Shown piece after piece: positions 9,116-18,034 of a stretch of DNA of 64,000 nt. The DNA is from CAG-390 sp964590755 (GTDB taxonomy: Bacteria > Bacillota > Clostridia > Oscillospirales > CAG-272). Within the stretch, counting starts at the first letter, position 1; each line of letters starts with the position of its first letter. Made by a program: the position numbers and the translations under genes. The stretch is from NCBI GenBank assembly GCA_964590755.1, contig CAZPYK010000001.1:1-64000 (forward strand), written 5' to 3'. Under the pieces are notes generated by a model. It saw only the letters and a program-made list of their open reading frames with translations. It searched no databases and had not been told where the DNA came from.

Positions 9116-9583
9116 ATGACGGAAAAGCTATTGTTTGACGCGATCTCGCGTTCGAGTTCGGACACCGAGTCTCTCGGGGCGCAGCTGGCGGAGCTCATGT
9201 GCCGCGAGAAAGATATTCCTGCTTTTATTGCACTTTACGGCGATCTCGGTGCGGGAAAAACAGCTTTCGTTCGCGGTTTTGCTTCCGTGATGTCGCCCGG
9301 TTCTGCCGTTCGTTCTCCAACTTATGCGATAGTAAACGAATATGCTCGCGGAGAATTGCCTCTGTTTCATTTTGATATGTACAGAATAAACGACGACGAC
9401 GAACTCTATTCCTCGGGATTCTATGATTACGAGGGACGTGGCGGAATATGTCTTGTCGAATGGTGTGAGAACATCCCTTGGGCTTTGCCGCGTGAAAGAG
9501 TCGAGACAAGGATAAATAAATCGGAAAATGCTGATGAAAGAACGATATCCGTTAAGCTGATATGCGAAAAGGAGCAAGTGTGA
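9116..9583 (+). CDS. tsaE: tRNA threonylcarbamoyladenosine biosynthesis ATPase TsaE
   Basis: 155 residues with Walker A LYGDLGAGKTAFVRG, the SPTYAIVNEY segment, FHFDMYRI, and the C-terminal LVEWCENI signature. TsaE is the ATPase that resets the TsaB-TsaD complex during t6A synthesis. tsaB follows 6 bp downstream. Confidence 0.96.
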   Translation: MTEKLLFDAISRSSSDTESLGAQLAELMCREKDIPAFIALYGDLGAGKTAFVRGFASVMSPGSAVRSPTYAIVNEYARGELPLFHFDMYRINDDDELYSSGFYDYEGRGGICLVEWCENIPWALPRERVETRINKSENADERTISVKLICEKEQV

Positions 9584-9589
9584 AAAAGA

Positions 9590-10336
9590 ATGAAAATATT
9601 GGCCATAGACACTACCGCCAAGACCGCAACTGCGGCACTGTGCGACGACCAAAAGCTGCTTGCACAGTATACGTTGAATAACGGCAATACCCACAGCGAA
9701 ACGCTTTTGCCGATCGTCGAGGCAATACTCAATGCATTCCGAATGAAGCCGCATGACGTAGAGCTGTTTGCGTGCGCCGCGGGCCCGGGATCGTTTACAG
9801 GCGTGCGCATAGGAGTTGCAACGATAAAGGGGCTGGCCTTCGGAACTTCGCGACCCGTCATCGGCGTGTCGACCTTGGAAGCGTTGGCGCGCAATCTGGA
9901 CTTCGGAGATGGAAAGTTCGAAATCGAACATCCAAAGATCATCTGTCCCGTCATGGATGCCCGCCGCGGTCAACTGTACACCGCAAGTTTTATACGTCGC
10001 GGAAACGGTCTTGAACGAATAACACCGGACAGAGCCATAGCATATACGGAATTTGAAAGCGAAGCGCTTTCGCGCGGCAAGATCTGGCTGTGCGGAGACG
10101 GCTATGAGCTTGTACGTGGACTTATGCCCGACGACTCGACGTTTGAAACTCCGGAGCCTCTGAGATACCAATCCGCATATTCTGTGGCAATAAGTGCGCT
10201 GACAGAGTATCGACGCGGAAAGCTCGGCAGTGCAGACAGCTTGATGCCGGTATATCTGCGTCCTTCGCAAGCCGAAAGAGAACGCGCCGAACGTATCGCG
10301 GTTGAAGCAACAAGCAAAGATCATAAAGAACAATAA
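9590..10336 (+). CDS. tsaB: tRNA threonylcarbamoyladenosine biosynthesis protein TsaB
   Basis: 248 residues of the ASKHA fold. LAIDTTAKTATAAL at the N-terminus and GPGSFTGVRIGVATIKGLA are diagnostic. TsaB is the inactive partner that dimerises with TsaD. The C-terminal extension after residue 210 is short, with no fused RimI domain; rimI is a separate gene at 5920-6411. Confidence 0.96.
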   Translation: MKILAIDTTAKTATAALCDDQKLLAQYTLNNGNTHSETLLPIVEAILNAFRMKPHDVELFACAAGPGSFTGVRIGVATIKGLAFGTSRPVIGVSTLEALARNLDFGDGKFEIEHPKIICPVMDARRGQLYTASFIRRGNGLERITPDRAIAYTEFESEALSRGKIWLCGDGYELVRGLMPDDSTFETPEPLRYQSAYSVAISALTEYRRGKLGSADSLMPVYLRPSQAERERAERIAVEATSKDHKEQ

Positions 10337-10375
10337 ATTATACAAATCATTAGTGCAAGAAAGGTACTTGATATC

Positions 10376-10855
10376 GTGGAAAAAAAGAAGATCATAATCG
10401 GTTGCGACCATGCCGGATATGCGGCAAAGCTAAAGCTTACGGAACTGTTAAACTCCGAGGGATGGAATGTGACGGATGTCGGATGTTATTCAGATGCAAG
10501 TTGCGATTACCCCATACCCGTGCACAATCTGTGCACACGCATACAAAACGGAGAATTCTCTCTCGGGATACTCATTTGCGGGACCGGCATCGGCGTTTCA
10601 ATTGCCGCGAACAAGCATCGCGGAATTCGTGCCGGCGTCTGCTCGGATGTATTCTCTGCCGAAATGACCAGGAAGCATAACGCAGCCAATGTGCTCTGTA
10701 TGGGTGCTCGTGTTCTGGATGATGACATGATCGCAAAGATCACGCATGTATTTCTTTCAAATGAGCCTCTTGATGAGGAAAGACATCAAAGAAGGCTCAA
10801 AATGATAAGCGAGCTTGAAGACGGCAGCTTCGACGATAAACATTATGAGCTCTGA
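10376..10855 (+). CDS. rpiB: Ribose-5-phosphate isomerase B
   Basis: 159 residues. The N-terminal GCDHAGYAAK, the GILICGTGIGVSIAANK loop and the RHNAAN-like segment KHNAANVLCMGARV identify the RpiB/LacAB family. It interconverts ribose-5-P and ribulose-5-P; rpe, acting on the product, is in the same gene group. GTG start preceded by AAAGGT. The end overlaps ispD by 11 bp. Confidence 0.93.
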   Translation: MEKKKIIIGCDHAGYAAKLKLTELLNSEGWNVTDVGCYSDASCDYPIPVHNLCTRIQNGEFSLGILICGTGIGVSIAANKHRGIRAGVCSDVFSAEMTRKHNAANVLCMGARVLDDDMIAKITHVFLSNEPLDEERHQRRLKMISELEDGSFDDKHYEL

Positions 10856-11615
10856 GATCAACAAAAAAACATCTGATATCTCCGGACTTATCCGTACTGT
10901 TGTCGGAAACCTTAAGAAGCGCCACACAACTGCCGTAATAGTTGCCGCGGGATCATCAACACGTATGTCCGGAAGTACACCCAAGCAGTTTATCCCGCTT
11001 TGCGGTATGCCTGTTGTCGCCATGACGATCAGAGCGTATGAGGAGTCCGAATGCATCGATGACATTGTTCTGGTGATTCGCCCCGGAGACGAGGAGCAAT
11101 ACGAGGAATATCGCGAAAAATTTTGCTTTCAAAAGATCAAGGCCATCGTTCATGGAGGAAAGACACGTCAAGCGTCTGTTATGAACGGTATATGCGCAGC
11201 GGATGAGAAGACCGCTTACTTCGCGATTGCGGATGCGGCGCGCCCACTTGTCACGGCGGATATGATACGATCGGTCTGCGTGGCGGCATATCGTTTTAAC
11301 GCCGCGAGCGCCGCGTGCCCTGCCGTTGATACAGTAAAGCGAGCCGATTCAAAGGGATTTATCATCGATACTGTGGAACGCGCTGTTGCATGGCAAGCAC
11401 AGACTCCGCAGGTGTTCGGCGCGAATCTTTACCGTGCGGCGGCATACACAGCGCGTGACGAAGGCTTTGAGGCGACCGATGACAATTCTCTTGTGGAGCA
11501 TATAGGCTGTAAGGTCAAAATTGTGGATTGCGGGCGAGAAAATATTAAAATTACAACCGATTGCGATATAGCAATTGCGGAAGCTATATTGAAGCACCGA
11601 AGCAGTCGCGCATGA
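10845..11615 (+). CDS. ispD: 2-C-methyl-D-erythritol 4-phosphate cytidylyltransferase
   Basis: 256 residues. The CTP-binding motif AVIVAAGSSTRM is near residue 30, followed by PKQF, the GGKTRQASV loop, and TPQVF. IspD makes CDP-methylerythritol in the MEP isoprenoid pathway; ispF is 23 bp downstream. The ATG at 10845 lies inside the end of rpiB (ATGAGCTCTGA overlap) and indicates translational coupling; it gives a roughly 25-residue N-terminal extension compared with typical IspD. Confidence 0.94.
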   Translation: MSSEINKKTSDISGLIRTVVGNLKKRHTTAVIVAAGSSTRMSGSTPKQFIPLCGMPVVAMTIRAYEESECIDDIVLVIRPGDEEQYEEYREKFCFQKIKAIVHGGKTRQASVMNGICAADEKTAYFAIADAARPLVTADMIRSVCVAAYRFNAASAACPAVDTVKRADSKGFIIDTVERAVAWQAQTPQVFGANLYRAAAYTARDEGFEATDDNSLVEHIGCKVKIVDCGRENIKITTDCDIAIAEAILKHRSSRA

Positions 11616-11638
11616 TATTGAACGGAGAAGTTACGAAA

Positions 11639-12115
11639 ATGATAAGAATAGGTCATGGCTATGACGTACACAGGCTTGTGTGCGGAAGAAGGTTGATCCT
11701 CGGCGGCGTCGACATAAAACATGAGTGTGGGCTTCTCGGGCATTCCGATGCCGACGTTCTTGTTCACGCGGTGATGGATGCTCTTCTCGGCGCAGCCGCT
11801 CTCGGTGATATCGGGAGGCACTTCCCCGATTCGGACCGAAAATATCTTGATGCGAACAGCTTGACACTTGCCGCGGAGGTGGAAAAACTGTTGCGCGCCA
11901 AGAAATATAAGATCGTCAATGTTGACGCCACCTTGATAGCGGAAAAGCCTAAACTCTCGGGGTATATTCCTCAAATGAAAAAAAACCTTGCCGCCGCACT
12001 GAAAACAGACGAGGAAGCAATAAATATAAAGGCCACCACCGAGGAAGGACTTGGATTCTCAGGAAATTGCGAGGGGATCGCGGCACATGCTGTCTGTTTG
12101 ATTGAAACCACATAA
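11639..12115 (+). CDS. ispF: 2-C-methyl-D-erythritol 2,4-cyclodiphosphate synthase
   Basis: 158 residues, the usual compact size. Zinc ligands are in GYDVH near the start and in LGHSDADVLVHAVMDALLGA; DIGRHFPDSD and the C-terminal IKATTEEGLGF are also conserved. IspF cyclises the IspE product. ATG at 11639 has GGAGAAG upstream; the longer frame from 11561 would overlap ispD without need. Confidence 0.96.
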   Translation: MIRIGHGYDVHRLVCGRRLILGGVDIKHECGLLGHSDADVLVHAVMDALLGAAALGDIGRHFPDSDRKYLDANSLTLAAEVEKLLRAKKYKIVNVDATLIAEKPKLSGYIPQMKKNLAAALKTDEEAINIKATTEEGLGFSGNCEGIAAHAVCLIETT

Positions 12116-12336
12116 GTTCCAAGCACGGCGAAGCATTGGTGCCATCTGCGCATCGTTGCCTCGCCGCATTAAGCGGTCGTCGGACGAAAGACTTCTGCCG
12201 AACATCCGTGTCGTCTTCAACTTCTTTTTCCGTCCTGTACCGCATTCCTTCATAACACATAATATGGTTACATGCCGTTTAGTGACACAAAAAGACAACT
12301 TCACGAATAATTTGACATGAAAGGTTCGAAAAATCA
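12116..12336 (+). other. Intergenic gap between ispF and rpe
   Basis: 221 bases with no credible gene. A possible weak stem (GACGA/TCGTC) precedes TTCAACTTCTTTTT near 12180-12230 and could terminate the ispF transcript. AAAGG just before 12337 serves rpe. No clear promoter was found. Confidence 0.3.
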
Positions 12337-13011
12337 ATGATCGACAAGAACATATACATCTCCCCATCGTTGCTTGCCGCCGATCCGTGCACGCTGGGCG
12401 CTTCGGTGGCGCGAATAGAGGAAGCCGGGGCAGATTTTTTACATTTGGACATAATGGACGGTAGATTTGTTCCCAATATCAGCTTCGGTCCGAGTACGGT
12501 TTCCGCATTGCGCGCTCAAAGCAAGTTGATATTTGACGTGCATCTCATGATAAGCGAACCGTTGTTCTTTATAGACAGGTTCGTTTCTGCGGGAGCTGAT
12601 ATCATAACTTTTCATCTTGAAGCGGTAAGCGATCCGTTGCCTTTGATACAAAAGATAAAGGAGGCGAAAGTCAGAGCCTCCGTTGCCATATCTCCGGACA
12701 CTCCCGTCGACGAGTTGCTTCCCTACCTTTCGATGATCGACATGGTCCTTGTCATGACTGTGGTTCCGGGCTTCGGAGGCCAAAAATTCATGCCGCAAAT
12801 GCTTGAAAAAATAGAATATCTGCGAAGGCAGATCGACATACGCGGCCTTGATACAGACATTGAAGTCGACGGAGGCATTAACACGGACAACGTGGGGCTC
12901 GTCGTCGGTGCGGGCGCCAATGTTGTGGTCGCCGGCTCGGCGATATTCGGAGCTCCGAAGCCACGACATGCGATAGCGGCTATGCGCGCCGCGGCAAAGG
13001 CGGCTTTGTGA
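12337..13011 (+). CDS. rpe: Ribulose-phosphate 3-epimerase
   Basis: 224 residues, a TIM barrel. SPSLLAADP, the metal/catalytic FLHLDIMDGRFVPN, DVHLMI, the phosphate loop PGFGGQKF and EVDGGINTDN are all present. The usual TVNPGFGGQ reads TVVPGFGGQ, a mild change. The enzyme interconverts ribulose-5-P and xylulose-5-P, linking to rpiB 1.5 kb upstream. Confidence 0.96.
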   Translation: MIDKNIYISPSLLAADPCTLGASVARIEEAGADFLHLDIMDGRFVPNISFGPSTVSALRAQSKLIFDVHLMISEPLFFIDRFVSAGADIITFHLEAVSDPLPLIQKIKEAKVRASVAISPDTPVDELLPYLSMIDMVLVMTVVPGFGGQKFMPQMLEKIEYLRRQIDIRGLDTDIEVDGGINTDNVGLVVGAGANVVVAGSAIFGAPKPRHAIAAMRAAAKAAL

Positions 13012-13033
13012 CCCGTCGTTGTGCATTAAAATC

Positions 13034-13083
13034 AAAAGATCCCCATCGTTTTCCGATAGGAAGATACGATGGGGATCTTTTGC
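13034..13083. terminator. Bidirectional terminator between rpe and the GH2 gene
   Basis: 15-bp stem AAAAGATCCCCATCG (13034-13048) / CGATGGGGATCTTTT (13067-13081) located between convergent genes, with T-runs in both directions. Confidence 0.92.
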
Positions 13084-13086
13084 CGA

Positions 13087-14841
13087 TTAATCATTCTCAA
13101 CGGCAGCTTTTCTTTGGTTTATGCTTCTTATGATGTCGGGATCAAACTTGAAGCTTCTGTCGTATGTCATCAGACCATTCTTTTCTTGTTCAACATCAAA
13201 CAACTGAGTATAACAAAAACCAAGAATATGCTCGTTATCCAGCAAAGCGTCGGTGAGTCCGCGATAACGCTCAAGAAATTCTTCTTCGGTTTTTGGGCCT
13301 TTGCCGTAGCCCCAGCCTTCATCTTCGTTTGGAATCCAAGCAATACCGCCGTATTCGCTCACAAACACCGGCAACTTGCCGTCATATTTTTGTCTTCCGC
13401 GCCTTGCCGGATTTCGTTCTATCTGATCCTCGATGATTCCTTCGCTTATTCTCGAATAATATCCCGCAAAGCGAATCGGATCCTGTTCGTAATCATGGAC
13501 ATCAAAGATATCCGTCTCGACATGATAGTTTCCGCTCGTATCGATCACAGGTCTGGTCGGATCCAAAGCCTTGGTCACACGATAAACCATACTCAGCACG
13601 CTGTCATCTTGACGTCTTCCGGCAAGATCCCATGTCTCGTTGAACGGACACCATCCTATTATTGACGGATGGCTGTAATCACGTTCAATTGCCTCCAGCC
13701 ATTCGGGAAGAAAATTTCGAATGCTGCCGGCATGAGTGATATCCAGCCCCCAGTTGGCATGTTCGCCCCAACAAAGATAGCCCATTTTGTCAGCCCAATA
13801 CAGGAAGCGCGGTTCGAATATTTTTTCGTGAAGCCTCGCTCCGTTGAAGCCCAACTTCATTGAATTTACGATATCTGCCTTGAGAGCATCATCCGTCGGT
13901 GCGGTATATATTCCGTCGGGGTAAAAGCCTTGATCAAGCACCCATCTGCCAAACACCGTCTTACCGTTAAGTTTGAACTTCCCGTTTTCCAATGTAACAG
14001 TTCTGAGCCCGAAATAAGAGGTCACACGATCCACTTCGATATCATTCGCTTTTAGCACAAGTTCCAGATCATACAATGCGCCGACGCCGATCTCCCATAA
14101 ATGAATTTCCGATACAGGCACAGAAAAACATGCGCGCCCACCAAAAATGCTCTTCAATTCGGTTCTGCCCACTTCGGTACCGTTCCACACAGCCCTTGCT
14201 TCAAGCGAGATGTTCGAACGCGATCCCGTCCATGCGCATTCGATATTTACCGATGAAGCGGGAACATTCGGAGTCAGTTTACAGGTCTTGATGTGTATAT
14301 CGTTAACCGCCTCAAGCCATACAGTCTGCCATATTCCGGTGGTGCGAGTGTAATAACAGCCGTGAGAGGAGTGTGCCAAACTCTGCTTTCCGGACGGTTG
14401 CGTGTGAGAACGCGGATCGTCGTATGCGCAAAGCGTTACGAAGTCCTCATCCCACGTGAGCGCATCTGTAATATCGACGGAAAAAGGTGTGTATCCTCCG
14501 CGGTGCTCTGCAAGTTTGCGCTCGTTCACAAAAACGATAGCATGATAGTCAACGGCACCAAAATGCAGTATGATCCTCTTCCCGGACCATTCGGCAGGAC
14601 AGATCAGCTTTCTTTTGTACCATACACACTCCATAAAACCGGTATTTCCGATGCCGGAGAGACGGCTTTCGGGGCAAAAAGGAACGTTTATCTTGGTATT
14701 CAACGTAACATCGTTTTTATACAATTTTCGCTCCATACCGCTTTTTGAATTATCAATCTCAAATTGCCATTCTCCGTTCAAACACAGCCACGCGTCACGC
14801 ACAAGCTGCGGGCGCGGATATTCACTGCGCATTATATTCAT
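13087..14841 (-). CDS. Glycoside hydrolase family 2 protein
   Basis: 584 residues. The order is a sugar-binding jelly-roll (about 1-180, LNGEWQFEID at the start), an immunoglobulin-like domain (about 185-275), and a TIM barrel. The acid/base Glu lies in CPFNETWD (about residue 400) and the nucleophile Glu in FVSEYGG (about residue 494). GH2 includes beta-galactosidases, glucuronidases and mannosidases; which one is not decidable here. There is no signal peptide, so it is probably cytoplasmic. The ATG at 14841 has a perfect GGAGG site. It stands alone with its own promoter and terminator. Confidence 0.9.
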   Translation of the reverse strand: MNIMRSEYPRPQLVRDAWLCLNGEWQFEIDNSKSGMERKLYKNDVTLNTKINVPFCPESRLSGIGNTGFMECVWYKRKLICPAEWSGKRIILHFGAVDYHAIVFVNERKLAEHRGGYTPFSVDITDALTWDEDFVTLCAYDDPRSHTQPSGKQSLAHSSHGCYYTRTTGIWQTVWLEAVNDIHIKTCKLTPNVPASSVNIECAWTGSRSNISLEARAVWNGTEVGRTELKSIFGGRACFSVPVSEIHLWEIGVGALYDLELVLKANDIEVDRVTSYFGLRTVTLENGKFKLNGKTVFGRWVLDQGFYPDGIYTAPTDDALKADIVNSMKLGFNGARLHEKIFEPRFLYWADKMGYLCWGEHANWGLDITHAGSIRNFLPEWLEAIERDYSHPSIIGWCPFNETWDLAGRRQDDSVLSMVYRVTKALDPTRPVIDTSGNYHVETDIFDVHDYEQDPIRFAGYYSRISEGIIEDQIERNPARRGRQKYDGKLPVFVSEYGGIAWIPNEDEGWGYGKGPKTEEEFLERYRGLTDALLDNEHILGFCYTQLFDVEQEKNGLMTYDRSFKFDPDIIRSINQRKAAVEND

Positions 14842-14887
14842 GACCGAAACCTCCGTGTAATTGAATATTCTATATTTTGGTGCATTC

Positions 14888-14916
14888 ATTATAGCAAACT
14901 ATTCAATTTTTTTCAA
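14888..14916 (-). promoter_or_regulatory. Promoter for the GH2 gene
   Basis: Minus strand TTGAAA (14911-14916), 17-bp spacer, TATAAT (14888-14893). The transcript would start near 14881, about 40 bases before the ATG. Confidence 0.85.
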
Positions 14917-15006
14917 GACAAATATCAAAAAAATCCACATAAAGAAAAATTCCGAGATTGCAACACGAGCTGCGGTCATCGAAAGGTTTTAGTTTTCAAA
15001 GAAATG

Positions 15007-15035
15007 TTGACTTTTTAAAATATAAATGATATAAT
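15007..15035 (+). promoter_or_regulatory. Promoter for holB-ricT
   Basis: TTGACT (15007-15012), 17-bp spacer, TATAAT (15030-15035), about 70 bases before the holB start. Confidence 0.85.
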
Positions 15036-15110
15036 AAGATCGTAATAATTGCGGGTGTGCCGTAGCGTGCGCCGGACAAGGCATTATATAAAAAGGGGGA
15101 GTTGCCGGGA

Positions 15111-16172
15111 ATGAATATCAATGATTGCTTTTCAAACATCTGCGGCAACACGGCACTCAAAGCTCGCCTGGCGCGCGAGATATCATCAGGACGGGGATTG
15201 TCACACGCTTACATTATAGAAGGGCGTACAGGCAGTGGCCGCCACACTTTGGCGGTAAATATTGCCGCTGCACTTTCTTGTGAAAACAAAAACGCGGACT
15301 GCGGACTTCCGTGCGGAGCATGCAATTCGTGCAGGAAAATATTATCCGGCATTTCTCCGGATGTTATTATGATCGCTCGCGAAAACGGCAAAGCGAGCAT
15401 CGGAATCGATACAATACGTTCGCTGCGAAACGATGTGCATGTGCTTCCGAATGAGCTGGAAAATAAAATATATATTATTGATGACGCTGACTTGATGACG
15501 GCACAGGCGCAAAACGCGCTGTTATTGACATTGGAGGAGCCCCCGTCTTATGCTGTTTTTTTGCTGATCGCCGAGAACTCAAAAAATCTGCTCGAGACTA
15601 TCCGCTCCAGAGCCCCCGCACTTAGAATGCAGCCTCTGCCGACGCAAATGCTTGCCGATGTTGTTGTGCAACGATCACCCGATGCGGCGGAATTAAACAG
15701 GACCGACAAGGATAAATTTTCCGGTTTGATAATGACGGCCGACGGTTCGTTGGGACAGGCTCTTTCGTTGTTTTCCGCAAAAACTCGCGATGCGGTTCTT
15801 TCAAAGCGATCGACTGTGTTGAGATTTTGTCGCACTGCGCACATGCGCGGAAACGGTCGAGAACTTTTATCGCTTTTCGCACCTTATTCCTCCGGAAAAC
15901 GAGATGAGGCACTTGATTTGTTTGAGAATCTGCTTCTCGCTTTGATGGATCTTGCCGCGCAAAAAAAGAACGAATATGCTCAACTTCGCTTTTTTTCGAA
16001 TCGTGATGAAGCCGAAGAGCTTTGTTCAACATATACGCTCACTCGAATACTGCAGTTGTACGAAGCTGCGGAGACAGCTCGAGAAAGTCTTCTTCGAAAT
16101 GCGAACACAAGACTTGTCATGACAGAGTTTGTCGATTCGGTCGGAGCGCGAGTCAAAAAACAGTATAGATAG
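15111..16172 (+). CDS. holB: DNA polymerase III delta-prime subunit (clamp loader)
   Basis: 353 residues of the clamp-loader AAA+ family. HAYIIEG leads into a degenerate P-loop, GRTGSGRHTL, lacking the normal Lys-Thr pair, which fits the non-ATPase delta-prime subunit. A four-cysteine zinc module (CGLPCGACNSC with an upstream Cys) follows; DDADLMTAQAQNALLLTLEEPP is the conserved sensor region. The ATG at 15111 has AAAGGGGGA at 11 bases; the TTG at 15102 is too close to that site. ricT follows 14 bp downstream, the order seen near yaaT in Firmicutes. Confidence 0.9.
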   Translation: MNINDCFSNICGNTALKARLAREISSGRGLSHAYIIEGRTGSGRHTLAVNIAAALSCENKNADCGLPCGACNSCRKILSGISPDVIMIARENGKASIGIDTIRSLRNDVHVLPNELENKIYIIDDADLMTAQAQNALLLTLEEPPSYAVFLLIAENSKNLLETIRSRAPALRMQPLPTQMLADVVVQRSPDAAELNRTDKDKFSGLIMTADGSLGQALSLFSAKTRDAVLSKRSTVLRFCRTAHMRGNGRELLSLFAPYSSGKRDEALDLFENLLLALMDLAAQKKNEYAQLRFFSNRDEAEELCSTYTLTRILQLYEAAETARESLLRNANTRLVMTEFVDSVGARVKKQYR

Positions 16173-16186
16173 AAGGAATAATTATA

Positions 16187-17596
16187 ATGGACGAAAAAAA
16201 AGAAAAAAACAGCGTTACGCACCCGGCTCGCCGTACTCAAAGCAACGCCGGAAAAAACGGACGCTATCAGCGCGGTGGTAAATCGAATTCCGACATTAAA
16301 GCAAACGGTCGCCGAAATTCAAAAGAAAATGCGGCAACTTCCGCGACTGCGGCAAAAAATTCTGAAAAAATATACGAGGAGACGGGCAGCATAGGATCGG
16401 ACAAGAACAGGAAACGTTATCCCGGCAAAAACACCTCCTTGAACAATGCCAGAGGCGGTCGCCCCGCCTCAGAAAACGCCCCACGTCACTCAAACGCCGT
16501 CAATGGATCGGACTTGTTCGAAAACGAAGTATCATATTTTGCCGACATATCTATTTCCGACAACGCCCGCACGACCTTGAACGGAGACAGCGAAAAGGAT
16601 GATTATGTGTTGCCCGAAGACGCATTTCGCATCTCCGAGTATGATATACTTCCCGAATGCATCTTGCCAAGCAATACTACTGCCGACGAAGAGGCTGCAA
16701 GTTCTCAAACGATCGGCGGTAAAACCGAGGTCGTTGGCGTCTGCTTTGAAAAGTCGGAAAAGATATATTATTTTGCGCCAGGTGCCGACAAATTTTCTCG
16801 AGGCGATCATGCGATAGTTGAAACGGCAAGAGGTATCGAATATTGTGAGATAGGCATGGGAAACACCTTTGTCGACAATAATTCGATAATCCAACCGTTA
16901 CGAGCCATATGCCGTCGCGCAACAGATGAAGACACAAAACGCAATGCGGATAATCGGTGTAAGGAAAAAGAAGCACTGAATATTTGCGAGGAAAAGATAA
17001 GGTCGCACGGCCTGGACATGAAGCTGGTCGATGTCAGATATACCTTCGACAATTCCAAACTCATATTTTACTTTACGGCAGCAGGCAGGGTCGATTTCCG
17101 TGAACTTGTCAAAGATCTTGCAGCGGTATTCCGCACACGGATTGAACTAAGGCAGATCGGTATACGAGATGAAGCTAAATTTCTCGGCGGATGCGGCGTT
17201 TGCGGCAGACGGTTGTGTTGCGCGGGCTTTTTACCCAATTTTGCCCAAGTGTCGATTCGCATGGCGAAAGAACAGGGTCTTTCCCTTAACTCATCTAAAA
17301 TATCCGGTTGTTGCGGCAGGCTTATGTGCTGCTTGCGATTTGAGCAGGATACCTATGAATACGAACTGGCGTTGACTCCGTCGGTTGAATCGGTTGTCGA
17401 AACTCCGGATGGCAAAGGCGTTGTGACCGAATGCAATCCGCTTGCCGGCACTGTGAAAGTAAAACTGGATTCCAAAGAAAACGATCCGCCGCAGATCTAT
17501 CACAGAGACGCCCTTAAGGTGATATCGCGTGCACGCAAGCTGTTCGAATCCCGTACATTCGATGACGATGGCAAGGATGCCCCCGCGGAAGAATGA
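16187..17596 (+). CDS. ricT: RicT/YaaT-like PSP1-domain protein
   Basis: 469 residues. The first 160 are low complexity, rich in Asn, Ser, Lys and Gly, and probably disordered. The conserved PSP1 domain follows, with FLGGCGVCGRRLCC (near residue 330) and GCCGRLMCC (near 375), the cysteine clusters that hold Fe-S clusters in the RicAFT complex. In Bacillus this complex works with RNase Y in mRNA maturation and affects sporulation and competence. Location after holB matches the Firmicutes arrangement. The long N-terminal tail is unlike the roughly 275-residue Bacillus protein. Confidence 0.9.
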   Translation: MDEKKEKNSVTHPARRTQSNAGKNGRYQRGGKSNSDIKANGRRNSKENAATSATAAKNSEKIYEETGSIGSDKNRKRYPGKNTSLNNARGGRPASENAPRHSNAVNGSDLFENEVSYFADISISDNARTTLNGDSEKDDYVLPEDAFRISEYDILPECILPSNTTADEEAASSQTIGGKTEVVGVCFEKSEKIYYFAPGADKFSRGDHAIVETARGIEYCEIGMGNTFVDNNSIIQPLRAICRRATDEDTKRNADNRCKEKEALNICEEKIRSHGLDMKLVDVRYTFDNSKLIFYFTAAGRVDFRELVKDLAAVFRTRIELRQIGIRDEAKFLGGCGVCGRRLCCAGFLPNFAQVSIRMAKEQGLSLNSSKISGCCGRLMCCLRFEQDTYEYELALTPSVESVVETPDGKGVVTECNPLAGTVKVKLDSKENDPPQIYHRDALKVISRARKLFESRTFDDDGKDAPAEE

Positions 17597-17679
17597 GCGA
17601 CGTCACCGCATTTTTTGAGCTTTTCATATTAATTGCTCATTAATTTATTGTTATTTTAAAAAAAGTTTCTTAAAACCCC

Positions 17680-17708
17680 TTGATTAAATGTACGAAAACG
17701 TGTACAAT
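17680..17708 (+). promoter_or_regulatory. Ferredoxin promoter with embedded palindrome
   Basis: TTGATT (17680-17685), 17-bp spacer, TACAAT (17703-17708). An inverted repeat TGTAC-N8-GTACA spans 17689-17706, occupying the spacer and entering the -10 box, an ideal place for a repressor. Confidence 0.75.
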
Positions 17709-17739
17709 ATTAATATTCTCACATGGAGGTGAACTACTT

Positions 17740-17910
17740 ATGGCATACAAGATCAGTGATGATTGCATCTCCTGCGGTACCTGCGCAGCTGAGTGCCCCG
17801 TCGAAGCCATCTCGGAAGGCGACGGCAAATACGTAATCGATCCCGATAAGTGCATAGAGTGCGGCGCATGCGCCGGCGTATGTCCTGTCGAGGCTCCCAA
17901 AGCCGAATAA
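17740..17910 (+). CDS. 2[4Fe-4S] ferredoxin
   Basis: 56 residues, the classic clostridial size. Two CxxCxxCxxxCP motifs (CISCGTCAAECP and CIECGACAGVCP) bind two [4Fe-4S] clusters. It is a low-potential electron carrier for fermentation. The ATG has a near-perfect GGAGGTGA site at 8 bases. It is monocistronic: own promoter upstream and hairpins downstream. Confidence 0.97.
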   Translation: MAYKISDDCISCGTCAAECPVEAISEGDGKYVIDPDKCIECGACAGVCPVEAPKAE

Positions 17911-17945
17911 GGGATCAAATTTCGGATGTACCGCATCCGCTTCTT

Positions 17946-18010
17946 AAGATCACGACCTCGGTTTATGATCTTGAAAGGGACTGTTGCCGTTGTAACAGTC
18001 CCTTGTTCTG
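17946..18010 (+). terminator. Ferredoxin terminator (two tandem hairpins)
   Basis: Hairpin AAGATCA (17946-17952) / TGATCTT (17966-17972) is followed by a stronger one, GGGACTGTT (17977-17985) / AACAGTCCC (17994-18002), with a TTGTTCTGT tail. Confidence 0.8.
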
Positions 18011-18034
18011 TATATTGCGAAAGGAATGCTCTGT

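Noticed and set aside
9128..10411. 427-codon open frame on the minus strand
   Set aside because: It runs antisense to tsaE, tsaB and the start of rpiB, has no ribosome site or recognisable domain, and is Cys/Arg/His-rich, typical of a shadow frame.
12102..12320. 72-codon ORF between ispF and rpe
   Set aside because: Overlaps the ispF end, has no ribosome site, and its product is basic and motif-free.
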